DNA from: Chara braunii
Taxonomy: Eukaryota > Streptophyta > Charophyceae > Charales > Characeae
Direction: 5' to 3'
Assembly: GCA_003427395.1 (NCBI GenBank)
Contig: BFEA01000198.1
Span: 2,311,823 to 2,346,672, forward strand
DNA length: 34,850 nt
The notes below the pieces were generated by a model. It was not told the origin of the DNA, did not search any database, and was given only the letters and a program-made list of their open reading frames with translations. Shown in pieces: positions 9,866 to 18,985 of the stretch (the first letter of the stretch is position 1; every line of letters starts with the position of its first letter). A program made the translations under genes and the position numbers.

Positions 9866-10525
9866 TGACATGTTTTTTTCCTCCAGTTTCATCAGCCGAA
9901 ATTTGTTTGAAATGGGTCTTAAATGGACAAAAGTATACACTGGGGGCAAGGATAGACAAGCTGGAATGTATGGGTACTTAGGGAGAGGTAGAGGGTTGAG
10001 CTGCTGGCAGTAAAATGTAGTAATCTTGCGGTCCTTTTTGGCTGAAGAGGTAGCTCTCCTCCTGTCATATCTGGAAGAAAAAAAAAAGAAAAAAAAAAAA
10101 AAGACTGGACCAGTGGACCAGATGAGTCTGAGATAAGACTCCCCGGTGCCCCCCGGGTGTTGCTTGTCGAAGGCCCCTCCAAAAAATATCAGATGTGAGT
10201 CAAAGACAGGGGGAGGGAGGAACTAGTGTGTAGCAGCAGGTATCTGGCGCCAGGTTCAGGGCGAAGAGGTTCCCCCCTCTTTTTTTTTTCCCTTTTTCCT
10301 GCTCAGTCAATCCCTGGACTCCAGGGTAATCAATGCTGGCAGGATCCTCCCACATTGTTCTTCGGATATACTTTAATTTCAATCTGTATATGGGACGCTG
10401 AACCAGTTTTCCAGCAGGTGATGCTCCCCACCAATAGATGGAGCCTCTCCCCAGGTGCTAGTGGTGTCTGCTCTTATCAGCATCACTAGCACTGGTGGGG
10501 GTGGTCTTGATTAAAAAAAAATAAA
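9866..10525 (+). mobile_element. LINE 3' untranslated region and poly(A), copy A
   Basis: Shared with copy B (24219-25885): a TGGCGCC block, CTCAGTYAA followed by CCCTGGAC..CAGGG, TCTGTATATGGGACG and CCAGCAGGTGATGCTCCCCACC. The segment closes with a stem-loop (10449-10501) and an A-rich tail at 10514-10528. A second A-rich run (10078-10102) is internal. Confidence 0.7.
10449..10501 (+). other. 3'-terminal stem-loop of LINE copy A
   Basis: The 5' arm CCCCAGGTGCTAGTGGTG pairs with CATCACTAGCACTGGTGGGG, 12 bp continuous with one G-T plus an outer CCCC/GGGG. They flank the loop TCTGCTCTTATCAG. The same loop and position recur at 18860-18913 (minus) and 25805-25854 (plus) with different stem sequences. 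Confidence 0.75.
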
Positions 10526-10528
10526 AAT

Positions 10529-10862
10529 CAAGGCCATTGCCCTTTCAGGTTGCGCAGTTCCTTTCCACCTCGGCAAAAAAAGAGGCTCGGAGGTAATTGT
10601 GGTTTTAGGGGAGAGGGGGGATCATCTCGTGGAGGTATCCTGATGGGAATGTGCTAGAAGCCTAGAACTGTCCTACTTTTTTTTCCGTCTGTCTGTCTGC
10701 CAAGAATTCTTTCAAACATGCAAATGGGCGTACCTCATCCCCCTTAGAGGTAGCAGGGAGGAGAGGGATCATGGGAGAACGGAAGGAGAGATAACGCCAT
10801 TGGGATGAAAGGAGGAGATATAATGAAAGGAAGAAGGATGAAGTCCGAGTAGGGAGGAGATA
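10529..10862. other. No gene seen
   Basis: A-rich and G-rich low-complexity sequence lies downstream of the LINE tail and the minus-strand exon. It may include 3' UTR of the minus-strand gene at 10863-12017. No poly(A) signal was assigned. Confidence 0.4.
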
Positions 10863-12017
10863 TTACGCACCAGGAATTAACAACATGTTGTTCATTCTCT
10901 TCTCAATGCCTGCTATCTCCCTCAGGGAAGACTGCCAATCGTAATCATTGTCTCTACCCCTTCCTTGCCATTCCTCTAGAGCCAGGGCTACCACCGCATG
11001 GCTCTCTCCCTCTCGAACCACGTGGAGATTGGGCGTACCATAGCGATTGCTCCCTCCAAACACACCCTCCTTTCCCGGTGCCGAAGCTCCATTCTTGTCC
11101 TTGAGGGGCAAGCAGTCCTTGAATGCAGCAGCATCATTCAAACTCGCTTTACGCGAGGGACTCTTTAAGGACCCGCCCCCATCCTCACTGGCAGTTTCAT
11201 CACTCAGACGATCGGTTTGTGGGGAAAGGTGAGATGATAGTCCTTTATCGGTACCTCCTAACTTAGCTGAGTTCCCAAATTGACCACCAGTTCCAGTCAA
11301 AGCACCAGGATGATGACCTTTCGATTCGCCTTGACCCTTGGCGACCAGAGACTGACGACGTGGTCCCAACCGGTCAGAGCCGCCTTTCTCCTTTGCATCT
11401 GGGATAGTGGAGGGGGAGACCTTGCTGGACAGCACCACATTGCCGTCTTCTCGGCCAGCCACAAGCTCCCTCGTGTTCTCGTCATGGGACATTGCAGTTG
11501 GTACCTCAACTTTGTTGGGCCCGTATTTCTCGGTCCCACCATTGTTCGGACTTTGATCCTTCGCACTGTTTGTCTCGGAGTGAGGCTTAACGTTTATGGA
11601 TGCATGCTCGTGGCCCGTCTGTGACAAGTCCACGTTTGGTTTGTTGGCCAATCTTGTCAGTAATCGGCCCTGTAATGTCACCCCAAGTCCATCTCCTCCT
11701 CCTCCTCCTCCTATAACGGGCTCAGTTGCGCTCATTGCGCTCCGAGTGATCAAAATTTTGGCCGCTTCATTCCTCGTGAGCTGCATTGACAGAGTTCGTA
11801 CCGGCAACAGACTGCGGCGTTGCTGATGAGAAGGATCTTTAGATTCAGACTGTCCTTCTGTTGCCTGTTGCTTCGGCTGCTGATGTGTTAGTGTGCTGTC
11901 GTTAACACCAGAGCCGAGTCGTGCAAATGATGTGGCAATGTATTGTTCAACGGCAATCGATGCCTTTAAATTATCACAGTCTTGGTGTTCAGATACGCTG
12001 CAATGTGTGTGTACCAC
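10863..12017 (-). CDS. Exon of an unrecognised, largely disordered protein
   Basis: An uninterrupted minus-strand frame of 384 codons ends in TAA at 10863-10865. Its upstream limit is a TAA at 12021-12023, immediately followed by AACAG|GTGG. A second acceptor-like TTGCAG lies at about 12002. A long pyrimidine-rich stretch (12020-12300 read on the minus strand) precedes both. I therefore read it as a terminal exon entered by splicing; no ATG fits the start. The protein is rich in Ser, Gly, Lys, Asp and Gln, with a Gly run from a GGN repeat at 11692-11712, a basic SRKASLND motif of kinase-site type, and a more ordered C-terminus (DYDWQSSLREIAGIEKRMNN). No domain was recognised. It could be a chance open frame, but the length and the signals argue for a real exon. 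Confidence 0.45.
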   Translation of the reverse strand: MVHTHCSVSEHQDCDNLKASIAVEQYIATSFARLGSGVNDSTLTHQQPKQQATEGQSESKDPSHQQRRSLLPVRTLSMQLTRNEAAKILITRSAMSATEPVIGGGGGGDGLGVTLQGRLLTRLANKPNVDLSQTGHEHASINVKPHSETNSAKDQSPNNGGTEKYGPNKVEVPTAMSHDENTRELVAGREDGNVVLSSKVSPSTIPDAKEKGGSDRLGPRRQSLVAKGQGESKGHHPGALTGTGGQFGNSAKLGGTDKGLSSHLSPQTDRLSDETASEDGGGSLKSPSRKASLNDAAAFKDCLPLKDKNGASAPGKEGVFGGSNRYGTPNLHVVREGESHAVVALALEEWQGRGRDNDYDWQSSLREIAGIEKRMNNMLLIPGA

Positions 12018-12944
12018 CTGTTATGGGACAAGCAAAGCAGTCCAGCAAGGATATGGCATTGAAGGTGATCGACTAAGCATGCAAAGCCGGTCAGAGGGCA
12101 AGGAGGACATGGGAAACCTCTGCATGTGTGAGTGTTTCTGTGCATGCATCGTCACAGTGGTCAAGGAGAGAACGGAGAAGACATGGTGTTTGTGCCAGGG
12201 AAGGGAGGGGGAGGGAGGAGAAGAGCGGCAGAAGCGGGGAAGAAGTGGGGGAAAAAGCGAGAGATGGGTGACACAGAGAGCGCAAGAGAGAAAAGAGACA
12301 GTGTGCGTGCACAGGCTTGTGCACATACACATTTCCTGCTAGCGCCTGGAAAGATTCACTGGACATACTTCTTGTCTTTTTGACATTGGTAGGTGGTGCG
12401 GTGAGGTCCACTGTGTGTTGCAATGAAGAGTTTGGCTGTGTAAAGGTTGGGTTTTCGCTGTTTCCCAAAGCTTCAGTTAGAAGGACCAGACCTGTGGTTC
12501 CCACTATATCCGTGTCAGAAAAGAAATTATGGTTACCGTCCAGACGTCCAGATGGGCATCCAGACAGTCTGAATCTGGATCCCTGGGCCCGGTGAATGGG
12601 TCCAGTTGTCTGGATGGGTAGAGAAATTCCAACTATATGTCAATCCAGAAAACACATTGCCGGACACTGACAGTTTCTAGCAGGTGCAGCGTGCCCAATG
12701 GGAAAAAACTTTAAAAAAGAAAAAAAAAGATGAGCGTACGTAGTTCGTGAAAAAAGAAAGTTAAAAACTACCCGCCACACCCAGGATATACAAGTCAAGG
12801 ACATTAGCCCAAGGGGGGGGGAACATGGACATCCAGACTCCTTGAGCTGGTTATTCACTTTATAAAACAAGAATTTCCTTGTTTAAAATCCATTTAAATT
12901 TTTAAAATTTTAATAAAATTTTAAAATTCCTTTTTTTTTCTTCT
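12018..12944. other. No gene on either strand; probable intron of the minus-strand gene
   Basis: The minus strand of 12130-12330 is strongly pyrimidine-rich, as expected upstream of a 3' splice site. A cluster of CCAGA/TCCAG words lies at 12535-12620. AT-rich palindromic sequence (TTTTAAAATTTTAATAAAATTTTAAAA type) lies at 12895-12928. No RNA gene was recognised. Confidence 0.4.
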
Positions 12945-13085
12945 AACCGGCGGCAGCCATGGGTGAGCTAACCAGCCCCAGGTAATCCAGTATTATTTTG
13001 ATTGCATCTGGATTTGAACTTGGGTGTGTTTTTCAACAGTTCATGGGGTGTACCAACTGAGCTAGGCCCATCAGTGACCCAAAAC
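12945..13085 (-). repeat. tRNA-derived SINE-like repeat
   Basis: Read on the minus strand it has A box CCTAGCTCAGTTGG, then CCCCATGAACTGTTG, and B box GTTCAAATCC about 45 nt further. The body follows with GGATTACCTGGGGCTGGT and then an A-rich end (A run at 12930-12938 read on the minus strand). The A-to-B spacing is longer than in a normal tRNA. This is the best preserved of at least five related heads in the window. Confidence 0.65.
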
Positions 13086-13895
13086 ACATTCCTAATATAA
13101 CACAATATGTCCAATTATGATTATCTAATATCTACAAAATGCCAAAGCAGCAATTTGGTGGTCTTCTGCTACCCTACCTGCTCAACCATGCAGTGCAGAA
13201 TCAGAGGAACGCTTACAAATGCCCGAGGAAAAGCGTTGAGGAGTTTCTTGTAGTAGGCGTCATCGGTATCCTGCACAACTAGCATCGCCGAACATAGGGA
13301 AAACAAGTTTACCAAAAGTTACAAGACAATCATATGAGATAGCGCAAAATGTTCCAAAATGTTCCCTTAATGTTCCCAAATGTTACAAGACAATCATACG
13401 AGATAATTGTAGCACACAACGTTCAGAAATGTTGCAATTTCCAAAGCTTTACGCCCGTGGAGGACATAATGTGCCCTAAAAAAAACAGAAAAGAGAAAAC
13501 TGAAGGTACGAGACATGGCTTTTCTTGAGATTTTTAGGCCTCTTTAGCCCCATCAACAACGGGAAGTTAGAAGGGCCCTTTGCAACCAATGTAACGGTAC
13601 AGCGTCACGCTGTTAATTTGGACGCCTCAGTAAAAGAGAGCATAGCAATGAGAGGGACAAAATGAAATGACGCTCGGAGATTAACATTAAATACGGCCTC
13701 ATGAAAGAAGGGCAAAGTGGCAAGGGGTGACTTCTGGAGGGCGGTCAGTTAAACAAGACAAAAAATGGAGGCATAACATTAATTCTCCCCCAGCTTCCCC
13801 CCCCACCCTGGGGCATCATCCGGATAAAACTGGGGCATCACCCTGAGGCTCGGACTGGGCAAACATGTGGGTACAGAGCTTGATCGTGTATCAAG
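13086..13895. other. Upstream region of the ZNF593-like gene, no other gene
   Basis: It contains a short direct repeat (TTACAAGACAATCATA at 13319 and 13383), several AATGTTCC words between the two copies, and an ACAGCG/CGCTGT palindrome near 13600. No clear TATA box is placed. Part of it is presumably promoter and 5' UTR. Confidence 0.4.
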
Positions 13896-14285
13896 ATGGG
13901 GCGTTGCCCGCACAACAAGAAGGGAAACAGGAAGGCTACACTGCACAAAACGGCGAAAAGGACAAGATTCCTCAGCAAAGGTGTAGATTTGATTCACGCT
14001 GAACTCAGAGCCCTGGAGAATGGCGCCAAGGAGAAGCGGCTTCCGATCAATGAGGATCTCCCTGGCTTGGGCCAGTTCTATTGCGTCCATTGCAACCGGT
14101 ACTTTGGGTCTGCTGCAATTCGAGAGGTGCACTACAGGTCCAAGCCACATAAGAAGAGGGCAAAGGTGATGAAAGGACCGGCACCTCACACACAGGCAGA
14201 CGCTGACTGGGCTGGGGGAATGGGGGCTCCTGATAATGGACCAAGGCTGCGGCCGTCAGAAGTGTCAGTTTCCATGGTCATGTGA
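13896..14285 (+). CDS. ZNF593/Bud20-like zinc-finger protein, complete
   Basis: A single uninterrupted frame of 129 codons runs from ATG at 13896 to TGA at 14283-14285. The N-terminus is basic (MGRCPHNKKGNRKATLHKTAKRTRF). A conserved acidic lead-in LPINEDLPGLGQ follows, then one JAZ/U1-type zinc finger: C-X2-C (CVHC), 12 residues, H-X5-H (HYRSKPH). A basic KKRAK follows, and then the family signature GPAPHTQADADWAGGMG. Length and order match plant ZNF593/Bud20 proteins almost end to end. In yeast and animals Bud20/ZNF593 is a shuttling nuclear factor that joins pre-60S ribosomal particles and aids their export; that role is inferred here by homology. The gene appears intronless and intact. 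It is the only complete host gene in the window. Codon use is less AT-biased than the surrounding non-coding DNA. Confidence 0.93.
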   Translation: MGRCPHNKKGNRKATLHKTAKRTRFLSKGVDLIHAELRALENGAKEKRLPINEDLPGLGQFYCVHCNRYFGSAAIREVHYRSKPHKKRAKVMKGPAPHTQADADWAGGMGAPDNGPRLRPSEVSVSMVM

Positions 14286-14819
14286 GCCTTGCTCATAATA
14301 ATCGAGATCGTGCAGCCATTTTTTTGGTTAAGCAATCAAGATGTCCACAGCACTTAGTTTTGTTAAGCAGCCCTTCATGAGCGGGGCAAGTGGAATTACT
14401 AATTAGGTACATGATGATTAGAAGGAAGAGCTAAGAGTTGTTCGCGGACGGGTTTTCAAATTCACCTTTCTGTGCTGTAATCAACCGATCATTCTTCCTT
14501 GTGCAAGGAATATGCGTGTGAACGATATACAGAAAACCAAGTTGCGAAATCACACAGATGTCCAAGTAGTCATGTACAAGCAGAGAGCACAATTGCACCG
14601 AGAATCCATCCAAATCCAAATAGAGAAATACAATGAAGTAATGAACCAATGTTCAAGCCCTCAGGCGACACCAACAGGCTCACTTCGCCTCTCGAAGACC
14701 AACGTACATGATGTCAACACCATAGCCGAGCACCAGGTCACCCTCATCAGACCTTGATAACCCACACACTCGCCTCCTTCCCTGAAGACCACCAGATGGC
14801 CCTCTTATCCCCTAGCGAC
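14286..14819. other. 3' flank of the ZNF593-like gene, no other gene
   Basis: A plus frame at 14512-14757 (81 codons) has no recognised motif and no supporting start context. It may be part of the repeat that follows. Nothing else is visible. Confidence 0.4.
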
Positions 14820-15400
14820 CAGCAGCCCGGCTATGGCTGCCAGCGCCCCACTTCACCTCAACGCGCCCCGCAAGCGCACTGGCGGCAACACAACATCAAA
14901 TGCAGCAGCGCAGCAGCGTGTCCGCATTGCCTGCGGGGGCCAGAATGCCTGGCCTGGGCTGCCTCTCTTCCTATATGGAAGTGGAAGCCTCCTGGACGCT
15001 GTGTGTGGCCTGGCTGGAAGCTTCCAGTAGCTTCCTGTTGGGCCCCAGTTCCTGCACCCAGGCCAGAGACTACAGTTGAGGGCCTGGGCCCTTTACAGTT
15101 GGGCACGGCCTGAGTCTCCGGACTTGGGCCGTTGCTGCATTTGCGCAGGACCTCGGGGTAGGTACGTCGACAGTACTGCTTTTGCATAGGCCGATGGCCA
15201 CTTCATGGTGTATCGGCCCTGCTTTGTGTGTATGTGCCCAGGCGCAACTGCCAAGGCCTGGGCCAACTGTACGACGCAGCTTAGTGAGGCTCGCGCGTCC
15301 ATTCAACCAACTGGCGGGCTGTAACAGCCTGAATACCCATATATGAAAATGTCGAATTTTGGCCTCTATGAATATTCAGGCCTGCCTTCACTTAGGGCGG
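14820..15400 (+). repeat. Dispersed repeat, copy 1 (possible solo LTR)
   Basis: It aligns with the reverse complement of about 21520-22090. Shared blocks in order are GCCCGGCTATGGCTG, CAGCGCCC, GGCCAGAATGCCT, TAGTAGCTTCC-like GTAGCTTCC(T/A)GTTGG, AGGCCTGAATATT and the CCCGCCCTAAGTGAAG block. Identity is patchy, so both copies are old. No protein frame is conserved between them, which favours LTR or other non-coding repeat DNA. Confidence 0.55.
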
Positions 15401-15596
15401 GCACTCGGCTTGCTGGGGGCCGCTGCCCAGAACATGTGTTTGCCCGATAAGGGCCCCTGTGAGGGCTCGTTCCTCACACTTGTTGTTGTTGTCCAAAACA
15501 AAAAAAAAGAAAAAGAGGCTCATGCTCAAAAGCCCTAAAATGGACAAAATGGGCACACACATCTTAAACCACCAGAAGTTGGCCCAGCTATCACGT

Positions 15597-15661
15597 CCGA
15601 GCCTCAGCCTACCGGTAGGCCGACCCTTGCCGAGGCTCGGACTACTGGGCGTTCAAATCCC
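15597..15661 (+). repeat. Hairpin plus B-box, tRNA-like fragment
   Basis: CCGAGCCTC (15597-15605) pairs with GAGGCTCGG (15632-15640). The palindrome GCCTACCGGTAGGC (15607-15620) lies between them. A Pol III B-box-like GTTCAAATCCCGG follows at 15651. No complete cloverleaf can be drawn, so this is not called a tRNA gene. Confidence 0.45.
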
Positions 15662-15706
15662 GGAGCTCATCTTGAAAGATTCGAAAAGAAAAGAGGGAGG
15701 GACGGG

Positions 15707-15716
<10 letters not shown>

Positions 15717-15771
<55 letters not shown>
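15717..15771 (+). repeat. (GA)n microsatellite at the left edge of the gap
   Basis: GA repeats run directly into the Ns. Frames crossing the gap are artefacts. Confidence 0.95.
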
Positions 15772-16591
15772 NNNNNNNNNNNNNNNNNNNNNNNNNNNNN
15801 NNNNNNNNNNNNNNNNNNNNNNNNNNNNNNNNNNNNNNNNNNNNNNNNNNNNNNNNNNNNNNNNNNNNNNNNNNNNNNNNNNNNNNNNNNNNNNNNNNNN
15901 NNNNNNNNNNNNNNNNNNNNNNNNNNNNNNNNNNNNNNNNNNNNNNNNNNNNNNNNNNNNNNNNNNNNNNNNNNNNNNNNNNNNNNNNNNNNNNNNNNNN
16001 NNNNNNNNNNNNNNNNNNNNNNNNNNNNNNNNNNNNNNNNNNNNNNNNNNNNNNNNNNNNNNNNNNNNNNNNNNNNNNNNNNNNNNNNNNNNNNNNNNNN
16101 NNNNNNNNNNNNNNNNNNNNNNNNNNNNNNNNNNNNNNNNNNNNNNNNNNNNNNNNNNNNNNNNNNNNNNNNNNNNNNNNNNNNNNNNNNNNNNNNNNNN
16201 NNNNNNNNNNNNNNNNNNNNNNNNNNNNNNNNNNNNNNNNNNNNNNNNNNNNNNNNNNNNNNNNNNNNNNNNNNNNNNNNNNNNNNNNNNNNNNNNNNNN
16301 NNNNNNNNNNNNNNNNNNNNNNNNNNNNNNNNNNNNNNNNNNNNNNNNNNNNNNNNNNNNNNNNNNNNNNNNNNNNNNNNNNNNNNNNNNNNNNNNNNNN
16401 NNNNNNNNNNNNNNNNNNNNNNNNNNNNNNNNNNNNNNNNNNNNNNNNNNNNNNNNNNNNNNNNNNNNNNNNNNNNNNNNNNNNNNNNNNNNNNNNNNNN
16501 NNNNNNNNNNNNNNNNNNNNNNNNNNNNNNNNNNNNNNNNNNNNNNNNNNNNNNNNNNNNNNNNNNNNNNNNNNNNNNNNNNNNNNNNNNN
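15772..16591. other. Assembly gap of 820 N
   Basis: An unbroken run of N. The left edge is (GA)n and the right edge (CT)n. Confidence 0.99.
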
Positions 16592-16641
16592 CTCTCTCTC
16601 TCTCTCTCTGTGGGTGTGTGTGTGTGTGTGCGTGTGTGTGT
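16592..16641 (+). repeat. (CT)n then (GT)n microsatellite at the right edge of the gap
   Basis: Nine CT units are followed by a TG-rich run with two interruptions. The strand sense of the dinucleotide differs from the left edge of the gap. Confidence 0.9.
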
Positions 16642-17647
16642 ATGTCCCCCTGCCCCCCGGGTGGCGCCCGGCCTTCAAGCACCGACCGGGCCTTCCCTTG
16701 GCCGACCCCCTGGGGTGTCACCGCATTAACGGGGAAGACCCGCGGCTGATGTATGGGCCAAGTACTGGTGGTTTAAGACCCGCGTAAAAACAGTAACGAG
16801 AAGAGAGGCTCCACCTGCCACCTCTTTTGCCATGCTCCCCTAACAAATACATTGATGGTCATTATCACATAAATGAAAACACCTATTAGTAAAGACGGTA
16901 TTTCAAATACACCAATCAGGAACTCATGGACTTTACTTCTCACAGCAAAGAATCCCTGAACATCGCCAATGAAACCACCACCGGCACTCGACCCTTCTGT
17001 CCTGCTGCTCAGGCCGAGAGGAGCAACTACTCCCAATATTCCAACATATCTGCTCATACTTCGTCCCCTTTCGAGTACCGTTGGGCAAAACGAGGCGGCG
17101 CCCCAAGGAAACTAAAAGCAGATATCGAAGATACTGGAAAAAAAAAAAAAAAAAAAAAAAAATCCGAAATCTCGTCGCAAGATCTACCACATGACAGTGC
17201 CAGTCTATTCCAGCAGGGGCCGTCCTCCTATTTCCTTCTCACGTCCCTGTTTCGACTTTTCAGGTACCGCTTCGTGCTGGCTCCTCCTGAGTGGGCTTTT
17301 TTCACCCCCTATTCTTCATCCGCAAGAAAAAGACAGTATACATTTGATAGCTCCGCATGAAAAACCAATTAGAAAGGTCACCTACATGGCCAGTAGACCT
17401 ATAAGCTAAACGTTTTTTGACTTTGTTAAAGTTTGTCTTGAGTCATTGCGGCTAAATGCTCCTAATATCATGGAAGCAATACTGAAAAAACAAACAAACA
17501 TTGTTTGCCATGTTGGATGCTCCGTTCTTTCCGGGGAACCACGTGATCCAATGGCCGAGTTTGGCCAACTGCTACTTCAGATGGTAGACCTACGATAGCT
17601 CCCTCTGAAAAACTACTCAACAAATGATTTTATTCTCTTCATCTGAG
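16642..17647. other. No gene seen
   Basis: GC-rich sequence up to about 16790 changes to mixed sequence with a poly(A) run of 23 at 17139-17161. Open frames here are short, shared between strands and carry no recognised motif. Confidence 0.4.
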
Positions 17648-17702
17648 AGTATCTGGATTTGAACTCGAGTCTGTATTTCAACAGTTCAGGGGGGTAGCAA
17701 CT
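17648..17702 (-). repeat. SINE-like head, truncated
   Basis: The minus strand reads ..AGTTGCTACCCCCCTGAACTGTTGAAATACAG.. (split here for length: AGTTGC, CTGAACTGTTGAAATACAG) then the B box GAGTTCAAATCC. The A-box side is cut off at CAACTGA, where AT-rich sequence of different character begins. Confidence 0.55.
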
Positions 17703-17860
17703 GAAATACATGTTTCTATGCCTATTAATCAATTGTTAGATGCTGGAGTTGATCCTAAAGAAGTTTCATTACCTCATGAATTTATATTAAATAATAAATA
17801 GAGATCTTATGGACCAATTATATCCAAGTTTTAAGGGTGGCTTGATACCTTTTTTTACTT
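17703..17860 (+). other. AT-rich coding-like scrap, possible organelle-derived insert
   Basis: A 32-codon stretch (17703-17801, stop TAG) reads [20 protein letters not shown].. and uses almost only A/T-ending codons (TTA, AAT, GAT, ATT, AAA). Seven bases later an ATG opens MDQLYPSFKGG in the same style. Base use is unlike the surroundings and resembles organelle genes. I cannot name the gene. The left edge cuts a SINE-like head at 17702. It could be a NUMT or NUPT, or a chance AT-rich patch. Confidence 0.35.
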
Positions 17861-17881
17861 TGCCCGTTCACACGTGCCAAT

Positions 17882-18261
17882 GGGCCTCGCCACACCACTC
17901 TCGAATCTCGAAAATATTAGAGGGCTGTCAGGATTTTTCGAGAGGCCGGTTTTCGAGAGAAAATGGCCCTTCGCCACATAGCACACTAGACAGGCCTCTC
18001 GAAAATTTGTCTCGAGCGTGGATGCTATCCACGGCCCGAGAAAATGACAACTCTCGAAATGGACATAGAACTCGAGCGCGGACGGGCGGTATCACGAAAA
18101 CTCCAACGCTGCAGGCTGGGCGGAAACATCGTTTCGAGAAGGCACTCGAAAATGCCTTTCTGACAGCTCTCGAACAGTTCCGGTTTTTTTTTTCAAGCGA
18201 TGCTGTGTGGCGGTGCCCGACTCACGAATTTTCAAGATTCGAGAGTGGTGTGGCGAGGCCC
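17882..18261. mobile_element. 380-bp MITE with 33-bp terminal inverted repeats
   Basis: The ends GGGCCTCGCCACACCACTCT.. (17882-17914) and the reverse complement of 18229-18261 match at 32 of 33 positions. The trinucleotide AAT flanks both sides (17879-17881 and 18262-18264), as a 3-bp target duplication would. The interior has no protein frame. It carries at least seven copies of a TCTCGAAA-type word in both orientations (around 17906, 17935, 17950, 17997, 18051, 18131, 18145), and a central CGTGGAT/ATCCACG hairpin at 18017-18033. GGG/CCC ends plus a 3-bp duplication suggest the PIF/Harbinger group, though that group prefers TTA/TAA. Superfamily is uncertain. Confidence 0.85.
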
Positions 18262-18324
18262 AATACTACTTACATTTTGCAAACTTTCCCTTTCCTCCGG
18301 TATGCTGAGATGACTGGTACTCTG

Positions 18325-18402
18325 GTGGTATTTGGATTTGAACTTAGAGTCTGTATTTCCACAGTTCAGGGGTGTAAGAACTGAGCTAGGCCCATTGGTT
18401 GG
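18325..18402 (-). repeat. SINE-like head
   Basis: The minus strand reads GGGCCTAGCTCAGTT (A box), then CCCCTGAACTGTGGAAATACAG, split by spacing, and the B box AAGTTCAAATCC. The sequence CAATACTACTTACATTTTGC lies on the plus strand at both 18261 and 18406, so the 18261-18404 segment is duplicated in its right flank. Confidence 0.6.
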
Positions 18403-18589
18403 TGTCAATACTACTTACATTTTGCAAACGCTCCCTTTTCTCCGGTATCCAGGGACGACTGGTACTTTGGTGCCCCCTGGAGCAACCAAGTCAACCCCTC
18501 CTTATTTCGGGTGACCCAGTTCACCCAGTTTCTCAGCGTTTTTCATTTTACAAGCCAAAAGCCCGGTAATGGCCCCGGACCCTGGTCTG

Positions 18590-18735
18590 TGTGCTGATAA
18601 GGAACGCTGGACCCGTTTTTCAGAGGTGTAGCTGCCTACCAATAGACAGGAGCCATCTGGGAGGGTGCTACCCGGGGATGCACTTACCTCGGGTAGCACC
18701 CCCCGAGGATGTTAAAACTTGAAAAGGAAAAAAAG
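18590..18735 (+). mobile_element. LINE-like 3' end, copy D
   Basis: It carries GGAACGCTGGACCCG, GTTTTTCAGAGGTG and CTACCAATAGACAGGAGCC, which echo the 3' region of copies A and B. A perfect 12-bp stem GGGTGCTACCCG/CGGGTAGCACCC (18663-18674 with 18690-18701) and an A-rich tail follow. The loop differs from the other copies, so it is a related subfamily at best. Confidence 0.55.
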
Positions 18736-18839
18736 AAAAAAAAAGGACGAAAGCTGTGCATGCCTGGTGTGTTGAATGGTAACACATGCTACACAGCTAT
18801 AACTAATGACCGACCAAGGCGCCAGGAGTTCAAATCCTT

Positions 18840-18985
18840 TCTTTCTTTTTTAAAACATGCCTGGGTTGATGCTAGGGAAGCTGATAAGAGCAGACCCCTC
18901 TAGCATTCCCAGGGAGGCTCCATCTATTGGTGGGGAGCTTCACCTGCTGGAAAACAGGTCCAGCGTCCCATGACATTGAGCTTGT
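18840..18985 (-). mobile_element. LINE 3' end, copy C, inverted and 5'-truncated
   Basis: On the minus strand it reads GGGACGCTGGACCTG, CCAGCAGGTGAAGCTCCCC, CAATAGATGGAGCC, then a stem-loop (18860-18913) and an A-rich tail (18839-18855 as T on the plus strand). This is the last 150 bp of the same family as copies A and B. Confidence 0.7.
18860..18913 (-). other. 3'-terminal stem-loop of LINE copy C
   Basis: The arms are CCTGGG..TGCTAG.GGG and CCC.TAGCA..CCCAGG around the loop CTGCTCTTATCAG. The loop is identical to that of copies A and B while the stem bases differ. Confidence 0.7.

Noticed and set aside
11821-11845. Second hammerhead core (CTGATGAGAAGG)
   Set aside because: The CTGATGA word is present but there is no stem II, GAAA or cleavage triplet after it, and it lies antisense to a coding-like frame.
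14512-14757. 81-codon plus-strand frame downstream of the zinc-finger gene
   Set aside because: No recognisable domain or splice context; it may be part of the adjoining dispersed repeat.
15459-16787. Frames of 340-440 codons across the gap
   Set aside because: They are made of N and microsatellite translation only.
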